Part shown: positions 16,997 to 23,703 of the stretch, one piece after another
Position numbering within the stretch: the first letter of the stretch is position 1
How the letters are laid out: every line of letters starts with the position of its first letter
Source of the DNA: UBA2177 sp964487525
Lineage (GTDB): Bacteria > Patescibacteriota > Dojkabacteria > SC72
Direction of reading: 5' to 3'
DNA: 38,507 bases
Assembly: GCA_964487525.1 (NCBI GenBank)
Contig: CAZAQC010000003.1
Span: forward strand, 1 to 38,507
Translations under genes and position numbers: made by a program
The notes under the pieces: generated by a model
What the model saw: the letters and a program-made list of their open reading frames with translations, nothing else
What the model was told of the DNA's origin: nothing
Database searches by the model: none

Positions 16997-17070
16997 CGGG
17001 GTGTAGTTCAGATGGATAGAACGCTTGCATGGGGTGCAAGAGGTCGCTCGTTCAAGTCGAGTCGCCCCGA
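16997..17070 (+). tRNA. tRNA-Pro (anticodon GGG)
   Basis: The cloverleaf has acceptor CGGGGTG/CGCCCCG (one G-U pair), D stem GTTC/GAAC, anticodon stem CTTGC/GCAAG with loop ATGGGGT giving anticodon GGG, and T stem GCTCG/CGAGT with loop TTCAAGT. C1-G72 and A73 are the known identity pattern of bacterial tRNA-Pro. CCA is not encoded (CAG follows A73), so it must be added by a nucleotidyltransferase. Confidence 0.94.
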
Positions 17071-17094
17071 CAGCAGATCAATTGAGTAAAAGAA

Positions 17095-17793
17095 TTAGCT
17101 ATCTGCAAGTTCGTTTTTAAAAAGTTCGTCACTTAGGAAATTGGTATGTTTAACCTCTTTGTGGAAATATGATCCTCCTCTTAAATCCTCTACCATTGCG
17201 ACAATTGTCCCATGTGTTGGTTCTATGCAATATTGACCCTCATTTAAAGAATCCTCATCTTCATATGGAAGTACTCCGAAATAGTAAAGAAATATCTGTT
17301 CATATGAAGTTAGTCTGTTTTGGATACTAACAGAGAGAGTATCATTAGTGATATTGCCAATCACTATATGTTTTGCAATATTTCTCAAAAGTTTAATTGT
17401 ATCAGGATTATCAAGATTTACACTGAACTCCTTAACCTCATCTTCCATATCTTCTTCATAGTCGTCGTTTTCATCAAAGTATTCATCATAGTCATAATCT
17501 TCATCATCTTCTAAATCATCCTCAGTATCTTTATCTATTCTTTTCTCTGTAATATTTCTATTGGTAGCTTTCTCTAATATGCTTTCTTTTATACTCTCTA
17601 ATGTATTTGTTTTATCAATGAATTTTTCAAAAACGACTCTGGATAGTTGATCTAATGCTGTTAAATTATTTTTAGGGGAGGGATTGTCATTAGTTATTTC
17701 TCCTCTGTATACACAATTCGCAACTTGGTCAACTAAATCCTCTAAGGTTATTCTTTCGTTCGATTCTTCGTTTTCTAGTCCGTATATTTCCAA
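17095..17793 (-). CDS. Acidic protein with duplicated GxITND module, unknown
   Basis: A 232-aa soluble protein. Residues about 17-57 and 133-172 look like two copies of one module: both have a helix, then G-x-I-T-N-D (31-36 and 146-151), then an N-x-L-T stretch and a Gln-hydrophobic helix. They are separated by a Glu/Asp/Tyr-rich linker (about 90-120). The C-terminal 50 residues are unlike either copy. I recognise no family. The only usable start in frame is TTG at 17793, because a stop lies ten codons upstream and no ATG or GTG intervenes. The gene ends 24 nt from tRNA-Pro, on the opposite strand. Confidence 0.65.
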   Translation of the reverse strand: MEIYGLENEESNERITLEDLVDQVANCVYRGEITNDNPSPKNNLTALDQLSRVVFEKFIDKTNTLESIKESILEKATNRNITEKRIDKDTEDDLEDDEDYDYDEYFDENDDYEEDMEDEVKEFSVNLDNPDTIKLLRNIAKHIVIGNITNDTLSVSIQNRLTSYEQIFLYYFGVLPYEDEDSLNEGQYCIEPTHGTIVAMVEDLRGGSYFHKEVKHTNFLSDELFKNELADS

Positions 17794-17885
17794 GTTTTCT
17801 TGTGCTAGTTTAGAATATAACTATTTAATATACCATATCATTTTAATTGCTACTATGGGGATGTGTAGTTTGTTATAAACAGGTA

Positions 17886-17912
17886 TTGATTAAATTAAAG
17901 ATGTGCTATACT
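17886..17912 (+). promoter_or_regulatory. Promoter of the 44-aa membrane protein gene
   Basis: TTGATT (17886-17891), a 15-bp spacer, and TATACT (17907-17912) preceded by TGC, which gives an extended -10. The -10 ends six bases before ATG 17919, so transcription should start at or next to the A of the start codon. Confidence 0.55.
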
Positions 17913-17918
17913 AAACCC

Positions 17919-18053
17919 ATGCAATTTTTAAAAGAAGAAAAGGTCTTGTTACAAGGTATTTTTGAAAAGGTAAAAGAAAATAGATATACAATATTCTATG
18001 TACTACTTTGGTTGATACCTTTGGTATTGATGATAATCAGAGGAAGTTTATAA
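17919..18053 (+). CDS. Small (44-aa) single-pass membrane protein
   Basis: The protein has a charged N-terminus (residues 1-26, with EEK and KVKENR), one hydrophobic helix (about 27-41) and a short RGSL tail. The frame is open upstream to 17847, but that part would run through the promoter; ATG 17919 is six bases after an extended -10 box, which fixes the start. No family is recognised. The upstream promoter makes a real small protein plausible, but there is no homology support. Confidence 0.5.
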   Translation: MQFLKEEKVLLQGIFEKVKENRYTIFYVLLWLIPLVLMIIRGSL

Positions 18054-18106
18054 TATTTTCAAATATTCAAAGTAACAGGTTGTAAAGACCTCTTACCTTT
18101 TAAGCC

Positions 18107-18739
18107 TTAGTTATTTCCGTTTCCGGGACCACCTGTATTTCCACTGTTACCACTATCACTATCGCCTTGTCCATTATCCGTGTTCTGCTCTTGATTTTGT
18201 TGTTGAATCTGAGTATCTTCTCCAGCATTTTGTAGAGAATTATCCTCTTGTTCCATATTCTGTTGAATCTCTTCCTTTGCTTCTTGTCCTACACCTGCAA
18301 ATTTAGCTTGTGCGTTATTTGCTGTTTCTAATTGCTTTACCAAATGCTCTTGATACTGTTCTTGTACTTTCTGTAGAGATTCTACAGCTTGAGTGTTTCC
18401 TTTCTGTTCCTGTTTCTCTTGTACCTCTCCTAATTTTGCTAAAACTTTTTCTCTTTGTTGATTCATTAGATTTAAGCACTCGTCTATATCTTCCTCTGTA
18501 GCCTCTGTTGTTCCTAATACCGTTTCTACTTCTAGTTGTCTCTCTTCTAATATCTCTTGTTCTAGCTCTACTTTTGATACATCACTAAGAGTTACTAATC
18601 TCTGAAGATTTTCAAAAAAAGTGTCTACAGGAAAAAGAGGATCTACTGGTGTAGCTGCATCTGCTTGTGTAGCTAGTAAGTAGCCACCCCCACCTACGAT
18701 CACTAATACTGAAAGTAGTATACTTAATACTTTCTTCAT
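18107..18739 (-). CDS. Secreted DUF5667-like protein with Gln/Asn/Gly-rich tail
   Basis: A 210-aa exported protein. Residues 1-28 are a signal peptide ending ADA-A. Residues 29-75 (TPVDPLFPVDTFFENLQ and the following helix with EERQLEVETVL) match the DUF5667 pattern: a mature N-terminus that begins with Pro-x-Asp-Pro-Leu-[YF]-Pro and continues into long helices. Residues 85-165 are helical and Gln/Glu-rich. From 170 onward the chain is Gln/Asn, then Gly/Asn/Ser-rich and probably disordered. DUF5667 proteins have no established function. Its start resembles that of the gene at 22333 (both encode K-K-V-L-S-I). Confidence 0.72.
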   Translation of the reverse strand: MKKVLSILLSVLVIVGGGGYLLATQADAATPVDPLFPVDTFFENLQRLVTLSDVSKVELEQEILEERQLEVETVLGTTEATEEDIDECLNLMNQQREKVLAKLGEVQEKQEQKGNTQAVESLQKVQEQYQEHLVKQLETANNAQAKFAGVGQEAKEEIQQNMEQEDNSLQNAGEDTQIQQQNQEQNTDNGQGDSDSGNSGNTGGPGNGNN

Positions 18740-18821
18740 AGTTATTTGGTATATTTAATTTATATATATACATATATCCTAACAAGTAAGGAGATAAATT
18801 CAAGTTTGACCTCGTAATATA

Positions 18822-18843
18822 TATCTGTAAGAATATACAGATA
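18822..18843. repeat. Perfect 8-bp inverted repeat upstream of ferredoxin
   Basis: TATCTGTA (18822-18829) and TACAGATA (18836-18843) with a 6-bp spacer. It lies 21 nt before the ferredoxin ATG and downstream of a TTGACC (18806-18811) that could be a -35. The size and symmetry suit a dimeric regulator, but a short RNA hairpin is also possible. Confidence 0.5.
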
Positions 18844-18863
18844 AATTAATAAATATATTTCTA

Positions 18864-19067
18864 ATGAAAGTATCAATAGATAAAGAAAAATGTGCTATGT
18901 GTGGCTCCTGTGTAGCTATATGTCCTGAAGTATTTGAGATGAAGGATGATGGAAGTGTAGATGTAAAAGAGAAATACAAAGGTGTAGATGTAGAAACAGA
19001 ATTAGAACAAAAAGTAAAAGATGCAGTAGCAGGATGTCCAAGTATGGCTATAGTTGTTGAAGAATAA
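18864..19067 (+). CDS. [4Fe-4S] ferredoxin, single-cluster type
   Basis: A 67-aa electron carrier. Cys10, Cys13, Cys16 and Cys20-Pro form the N-terminal cluster motif, and Cys58-Pro is the distal cysteine. In single-cluster bacterial ferredoxins, three of the first cysteines and the distal one bind the cluster. The protein is strongly acidic, as usual. It starts at ATG 18864 behind an inverted repeat and ends one base before the HIT gene, so the two form an operon. Redox partners cannot be told from the window; the nitroreductase-like and DsbA-like proteins are not adjacent. Confidence 0.9.
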   Translation: MKVSIDKEKCAMCGSCVAICPEVFEMKDDGSVDVKEKYKGVDVETELEQKVKDAVAGCPSMAIVVEE

Positions 19068-19068
19068 A

Positions 19069-19488
19069 ATGGATGATTGTATATTTTGTAAAATAGTAAA
19101 GGGAGATATTCCATGTTTTAAGATATATGAGAATGATGAGTATCTAGCATTTTTAGATATATCTCACTTTGTAGATGGACATACTCTTGTAATACCCAAA
19201 AAGCATTACAGATTCTTTTGGGAAGTAGAAGATATAGGGGGATATTTTAAATTTGTTTCTAAGATATGTAATCACTTTACAAAAAATCTTGGTTTTAAAT
19301 ATGTAGATACCTTAACATTTGGAAGATTAGTTCCTCATGCTCATGTACATTTAATTCCCCATAATGGTGATAATGAAGAATGGAGGGAGGCTCTAAATGG
19401 TATAGGGGAAATGCAAAAGGATGAATCCAGAAGATTAACAAAAGAAGAAGGAGAGGAATTAAGTAAGAGATTCTCTCTTAATCAGTAA
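19069..19488 (+). CDS. HIT-family nucleotide-binding hydrolase
   Basis: A 139-aa HIT protein. The family hydrolyses nucleoside phosphoramidates and dinucleoside polyphosphates. The histidine triad is His90-Ala-His92-Val-His94 in VPHAHVHLIP, and the N-terminus MDDCIFCKIVKGDIP is typical, with two cysteines that often bind zinc. The frame is open back to 19054 in the ferredoxin gene, but ATG 19069, one base after the ferredoxin stop, gives the standard N-terminus. It overlaps the convergent hydrolase gene by 11 nt. Confidence 0.9.
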   Translation: MDDCIFCKIVKGDIPCFKIYENDEYLAFLDISHFVDGHTLVIPKKHYRFFWEVEDIGGYFKFVSKICNHFTKNLGFKYVDTLTFGRLVPHAHVHLIPHNGDNEEWREALNGIGEMQKDESRRLTKEEGEELSKRFSLNQ

Positions 19489-20320
19489 AGAATTGTAATA
19501 TATCTTCCATATATTCAGTATCTAAATCCCAATGTGTTTTACCATCTAATGTTATTAATGGTATTTCTCTACCGAGTGTCTTCAATCTATTCGTAAATGT
19601 TATTGATAGTGAATAGGGGACATTTACATCTGCAGTACCGTGCCATATCTGTATATCCATATCCTCTATCTTGTTAACTCTCTCCTGATCCCATTCTGTA
19701 GATCTTGTTGTAGGAGCTAAGAGAGCTATCTTGGATATGATTTCAGGATATGTTGTTGCAAAGTTTAATGTTGGAAGACCACCCATACTAAAACCGATTA
19801 GGTAGACTTTCTCACTTGTATCGTAATTCTCCTTAATCCAGTCAATCATGTTCATAGTGTCTTGGATTGATAACTGGTTTCCCCAATTTTCACCATGTTG
19901 ATTGGATGCAGCGAATATTAAATTACTTTTTGTATATAGTTCTCCATATGTTTGTAGGTCTTTCATAAAGGTTTCTTCTGTATCTAGTGTAACTCTAGTG
20001 TTTGATCCATGGCTGTATACAACAATTGTAGGAGGATTCTTTTTATCTATCTTTGTAGGTATGGCAATGTATGCAATCTCTCCTTCAATAGTTTCGTACA
20101 ATTCTTCGTAGTGAGGTCCTTCGACTATTTCTTCTGGTTCTTCGGGAATAGTTTCCTCCTGATTAGTTTCTTCTTCCTTTCCTACATCAAATATCTCTAC
20201 TCTTGGTAAGAGTATGGTATATGCAAAGTATATAGGGATAGATATAAGGGCAAGAAATATTATAAATATAAGAATATCTTTTAGGCCTATATTTTCATTG
20301 TTCTCTTTCATATTGCCCAT
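19478..20320 (-). CDS. Membrane-anchored alpha/beta hydrolase
   Basis: A 280-aa protein with an N-terminal membrane helix (about 14-38), an acidic linker (46-66) and an alpha/beta-hydrolase domain facing outward. The triad is Ser178 in GFSMGG, Asp231 in HGTADVNVP and His263 in GKTHWD; YSHGSN (102-107) supplies the oxyanion hole. It resembles the prolyl-oligopeptidase/dienelactone-hydrolase group; the substrate is unknown. ATG 20320 lies five bases after a perfect TATAAT with a TAGACA -35, which favours this start over ATG 20311. Its end overlaps the HIT gene. Confidence 0.85.
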   Translation of the reverse strand: MGNMKENNENIGLKDILIFIIFLALISIPIYFAYTILLPRVEIFDVGKEEETNQEETIPEEPEEIVEGPHYEELYETIEGEIAYIAIPTKIDKKNPPTIVVYSHGSNTRVTLDTEETFMKDLQTYGELYTKSNLIFAASNQHGENWGNQLSIQDTMNMIDWIKENYDTSEKVYLIGFSMGGLPTLNFATTYPEIISKIALLAPTTRSTEWDQERVNKIEDMDIQIWHGTADVNVPYSLSITFTNRLKTLGREIPLITLDGKTHWDLDTEYMEDILQFFTD

Positions 20321-20325
20321 AATTT

Positions 20326-20354
20326 ATTATATTCTGTTTTACTAATACTGTCTA
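20326..20354 (-). promoter_or_regulatory. Promoter of the alpha/beta hydrolase, leaderless type
   Basis: On the minus strand: TAGACA (20354-20349), 17 bp, TATAAT (20331-20326), then only five bases to ATG 20320. Both hexamers are close to consensus (five and six of six). Transcription should start at the start codon. Confidence 0.68.
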
Positions 20355-20367
20355 TTGATTGTATAAT
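20338..20367 (+). promoter_or_regulatory. Promoter of the DsbA-like gene
   Basis: TTTACT (20338-20343), 18 bp, TATAAT (20362-20367). It gives a leader of about 26 nt to ATG 20400. It overlaps the divergent promoter of the hydrolase at 20326-20354. Confidence 0.45.
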
Positions 20368-20399
20368 ATAATTTATACTTAAAATATTATTTTGATTAA

Positions 20400-21152
20400 A
20401 TGGCAAATACTAAGAAAAAGAAAGAAGAAGTTGTGCTTAATATAGATACATTGGGTGTTCCAATAGCAATAATTTTCTCGGGTATTTTAATAGCAGCAGT
20501 AATATTCTTTGCTTCAAAGAGTAATAATGCTGTAAATAATGGAAGTGCAGATAATGGAGATACTGATATTGTGGATGATACTACTGATACACTTGCTGAG
20601 GCTAAGGTTTCATTGGGTGATGATCCATATTTGGGAGATAAGGAGAATGCCAAGGTTGCAATTATAGATTTTAGTGACTATCAATGTGGGTATTGTCAAA
20701 GGCACTCAGAGGAGACATTTCCAAGTATTAAAACAAACTATATAGATACAGGAAAGATAGTGTATGTGTTTAAGGAATTTCCATTGAGTACTGCTGGAGA
20801 TATTGGGTATACAACTGCAGAGGGTGGTGCATGTGTGTTTAATTTGGCTGGTAATGATGCTTTTGCTTCATATCATAAGGCTGCATTTTTCAAAGAGAGT
20901 AAGAGTGAGTTAATAGCTTTAGCTACGGGATTGGGTATTAATGAGACAGAGTTTACGGCATGTTTAGATGAAGGTAGATATAGTAGTGAAGTAGATGCAG
21001 ATGCAGCAGAGGGAAGGTCAGCAGGGATATCAGGGACTCCAGGATTTATTGTAGGATTAATAGGGGAGGATGGTGTAGTAGAGGGTAAGTTAATAGCAGG
21101 AGCATATCCTTACGAGACATTTGTAGAAGCTATAGATGAGTTATTAAAGTAA
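20400..21152 (+). CDS. DsbA-like thiol:disulfide oxidoreductase, membrane-anchored
   Basis: A 250-aa protein with one membrane helix near the N-terminus (about 18-39), an Asp/Asn-rich linker, and a thioredoxin-fold domain of the DsbA/BdbD type. The active site is Cys96-Gly-Tyr-Cys99 in DYQCGYCQRH; the cis-proline loop is Thr213-Pro214 in GTPGFIV. Two further cysteines (145 and 188) lie in the helical insert and could form a structural disulfide. It probably oxidises or isomerises disulfides in exported proteins. No DsbB/VKOR partner is in the window. Confidence 0.9.
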   Translation: MANTKKKKEEVVLNIDTLGVPIAIIFSGILIAAVIFFASKSNNAVNNGSADNGDTDIVDDTTDTLAEAKVSLGDDPYLGDKENAKVAIIDFSDYQCGYCQRHSEETFPSIKTNYIDTGKIVYVFKEFPLSTAGDIGYTTAEGGACVFNLAGNDAFASYHKAAFFKESKSELIALATGLGINETEFTACLDEGRYSSEVDADAAEGRSAGISGTPGFIVGLIGEDGVVEGKLIAGAYPYETFVEAIDELLK

Positions 21153-21166
21153 GAATACTTTAATAG

Positions 21167-22333
21167 CTATTTCTTCTTAGTTGGTTTTTTAGCTTTTTCT
21201 TTTGCTATTAGGTAGTAACTCTTTTTCATTCTTACTACTGCTCCTAGGGCTACTAGTCCAAGTATTGTATTGTAGAATCCTCTAACCACTGGTATGAAGT
21301 TAATGATTAAGGATAGGGTTCTACCTACTAAGAATGATTTAAATGGTCTGTATTCTTTGATTCCGAATAGTTCTAATATTTCTTTACCGAAGGCTGTCTC
21401 TACCCATATCTTCCCAAATATTAAGATGAAGCTTAGTAGTCCTGTAATGAATAGTGCTGCAGGTGCTCCTATGATTGATATGAAGAGTATGAATAGTGGA
21501 AGAGGGATTAGTATTGCAAGTATTATACCTACGGCTAAGCTTTTGAGAAATTCATCTGTAGAGTCTGTAATTCTTTTTCTAATTTCAATGGTTTTAACAG
21601 GTGTAAGAGTTATTATTATGAATCCAACTAAACACATAGCTATATAGTTTATTAAACTCATCAATATTCTTAGATTAGTATCTTGTTTTAGGGAAGGAAT
21701 CTCTATCTCAACTCTTCTATCTAGATCCACTCCTTGTTCTTTAGCTATGTTTTGTAATGTACTGTTGTAATATATATTGCCTGTAACTTTGTCTTCTCCT
21801 GTACTGTATTCATTGCTTAGTAGTATGAGGTCTCCTCTTACGATTGAGTCCACAGTAGTTCTCATAGCCATTGTTCTTAGATCGTCTCCTACAGATCCTT
21901 TAATATTACTTTCCATAGATAGGGCAAAGACATCTTTTTGAGTTTCTGCATCATAGGTAAGGAATGATGATGCAATGTATGTGTTTTGTGTAAAGAGTCC
22001 TGCTACGGTTGTGTTGTTAGCTAGTAAGAATGTATTACCATATATGTTTGCATCTACATCAATCTTTGTACCAAGTAGGTATGTATCTCCTGATATAGTT
22101 CCGTTTACTTGTATGGTGTCTGCTATGACTATTAGGTCACCATTTACAACACCGTCTATGGTAACTGTATCTCCAATGGCATATACATCTTCATTTACAG
22201 TTTCTTCTTGTGTTAGGGTGTATGATTTGAAATGGAATTGTGCAGCTTGTATGGATTGGGGTAGTAGTATTGAGATTGTAAATAGGGTGAGTGTAAGTGA
22301 GAATATACTTAATACTTTTTTAAAGAGATTCAT
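21167..22333 (-). CDS. Exported bactofilin-like beta-solenoid protein with C-terminal membrane domain
   Basis: A 388-aa protein. It begins with a signal peptide (1-30, ending IQAA), followed by a repetitive beta-helix (about 40-175) of short turns such as VNGDLIVIADTIQVNGTISGD, like polymer-forming bactofilin/DUF583 repeats. The C-terminal half holds about four hydrophobic segments (near 227-250, 265-290, 292-312 and 345-370) and a lysine-rich tail. The solenoid should lie outside the membrane. Such proteins are common in Firmicutes and CPR but poorly characterised. It converges with the DsbA-like gene. Its first ~12 codons and upstream region are repeated at 23618-23695. Confidence 0.78.
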   Translation of the reverse strand: MNLFKKVLSIFSLTLTLFTISILLPQSIQAAQFHFKSYTLTQEETVNEDVYAIGDTVTIDGVVNGDLIVIADTIQVNGTISGDTYLLGTKIDVDANIYGNTFLLANNTTVAGLFTQNTYIASSFLTYDAETQKDVFALSMESNIKGSVGDDLRTMAMRTTVDSIVRGDLILLSNEYSTGEDKVTGNIYYNSTLQNIAKEQGVDLDRRVEIEIPSLKQDTNLRILMSLINYIAMCLVGFIIITLTPVKTIEIRKRITDSTDEFLKSLAVGIILAILIPLPLFILFISIIGAPAALFITGLLSFILIFGKIWVETAFGKEILELFGIKEYRPFKSFLVGRTLSLIINFIPVVRGFYNTILGLVALGAVVRMKKSYYLIAKEKAKKPTKKK

Positions 22334-22372
22334 ATATTAATGGCAGATTAATTTAGTTAGTATATATTAACA
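22293..22372. repeat. Direct repeat copy A (5' end of bactofilin-like gene and its upstream region)
   Basis: About 80 bp that match 23618-23695 with roughly six mismatches and one 2-bp gap by eye. It covers the start codon, the first codons of the signal peptide and ~40 bp of upstream sequence of the gene at 21167-22333. Confidence 0.75.
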
Positions 22373-22425
22373 GATATAGCTTAATTTGATAATATGAAGG
22401 TCAACTAACTTTTATTCCAATTCTA

Positions 22426-23140
22426 ATGAAGATACTAGTGACTGGGGGAGCAGGCTTTCTTGGATCAAATTTATGTAGAAGATTACTTAAGGAGAATCAT
22501 GAAGTAGTTTGTCTTGATAATCTTTATACGGGGAGGGAAGAAAATATCTCAGATTTAATGAAATTAGATAATTTCAAATTTGTAAAAGCTGATATAGTTG
22601 AAAAGATAAAATTGGAAAAAGACTTTGATTGGATATTTAATTTAGCTTGTCCAGCATCACCTCCTGCCTATCAATCAGATCCAATATTTACTGTAAAGAC
22701 TAATGTGATAGGGATATTTAATGTTTGTGACTTTGCTATAAGTTGTAATGCGGGCATTTTGCATACTTCTACCTCCGAAATTTATGGAGATCCTGAGGAA
22801 GTTCCCCAGAAGGAGAGTTATAGAGGTTGTGTTAATCCAATTGGGGTTAGGTCTTGTTATGATGAAGGGAAGAGATGTGCAGAGACTGTGTTGTTTGATT
22901 ATGGGCGTGTTCATAATTTAAGATTTAAAATTGTAAGAATATTTAATACATATGGCCCATATATGGCATTAGATGATGGAAGAGTTATTACAAATTTTAT
23001 AACTCAGGCTTTAAAAAATGAACCTATAACAGTATATGGAGATGGTTCTCAAACTAGAAGTTTTTGTTATGTGGATGACCAAATAGATGCTTGGTTAAAA
23101 TTTATTAATTTAGTCCTTTTTTCAATTTTTCCATGTCTTT
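22426..23140 (+). CDS. UDP-glucuronate decarboxylase-like NAD-dependent epimerase, N-terminal part
   Basis: An extended short-chain dehydrogenase of the UDP-xylose synthase (UXS) group, which decarboxylates UDP-glucuronate for surface sugars. It has the GGAGFLGSN NAD loop (7-15), NLACPASPPAYQSDP, the TSTSEIYGDP serine strand, and the YDEGKRCAE catalytic Tyr-x-x-x-Lys. FNTYGPYM and RSFCYVDDQIDAW follow. Homology stops near 23112 (WLKFINL); the next 28 bases before the N gap do not fit, and the C-terminal part resumes at 23279. The gene is either split by an insertion or misassembled. A related dTDP-glucose dehydratase role is possible but UXS fits best. Confidence 0.8.
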
Positions 23141-23150
23141 NNNNNNNNNN
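23141..23150. other. Scaffold gap (10 N)
   Basis: A run of ten Ns inside a non-homologous stretch that interrupts the epimerase gene. Confidence 0.98.
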
Positions 23151-23161
23151 GATAACCTACA

Positions 23162-23536
23162 ATGAAGTTTCATATCATCTTAACCCTCCTAAATAACCAG
23201 TATTTTAATCATTATAACCTTAATGATGTTTATAGTCAAGTTTTCAAAATTATTATTACTAACTACCAACTGCTTAAAGGTCCAATTAATATTGGTATGC
23301 CGGAGGAAATCAAAGTAATTGATGTCGCAAGATTAATTATTAAAATGACAGAATCAAAATCACAGATTGTATTTAAGAAATTGCCTTCGGACGATCCTAA
23401 AAGAAGATTACCAGATATATCTTTAGCAAAGAAAGAACTTAATTGGGAGCCTACAGTGTCTTTGGAGGTAGGGCTTACTAAGACGATAGATTATATAAAG
23501 TCAAAAGTGTTTATTTCAAGAGAAGGGGTTAGGTAG
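23162..23536 (+). pseudogene. UDP-glucuronate decarboxylase-like, C-terminal part
   Basis: From 23279 the frame encodes GPINIGMPEEIKVIDVA, KLPSDDPKRRLPDIS and LNWEPTVSLEVGL, which is the C-terminus of UXS-type epimerases and continues the gene at 22426-23140. The 39 residues before it (from ATG 23162) match nothing in the family, and an in-frame TAA lies at 23153. In homologues only a few residues separate the two halves; here there are about 166 bases including the gap. I call it broken, pending read support. Confidence 0.65.
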
Positions 23537-23595
23537 CTTAATTGTTAGCAAACAGATCTTCTTCTATTTTTGCATCATAGCTTAGGTAGTTGTAT

Positions 23596-23658
23596 TTATA
23601 TTGTAGATATTAAGAAAGTAAGTGAGAGTATACTTAATACTTTTTTAAAAGGATTCAT
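23596..23658 (-). pseudogene. Truncated copy of the bactofilin-like gene start (signal-peptide remnant)
   Basis: ATG 23658 begins a 20-codon frame reading M-N-P-F-K-K-V-L-S-I-L-S-L-T and ending in TAA at 23596. It mirrors M-N-L-F-K-K-V-L-S-I-F-S-L-T of the intact gene at 22333, with the same upstream region. The rest of the gene is absent. Confidence 0.65.
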
Positions 23659-23695
23659 ATTAATGGCATATTAATCTAGTTAATATATATTAACA
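23618..23695. repeat. Direct repeat copy B
   Basis: Partner of 22293-22372, same orientation, about 90% identical by eye. The two copies flank the epimerase gene. Confidence 0.75.
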
Positions 23696-23703
23696 TATTC
23701 TAA

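Noticed and set aside
17073..17106. Inverted repeat GCAGAT...ATCTGC between tRNA-Pro and the convergent gene
   Set aside because: Six-bp arms with a 22-base loop and weak inner pairing; not convincing as a terminator.
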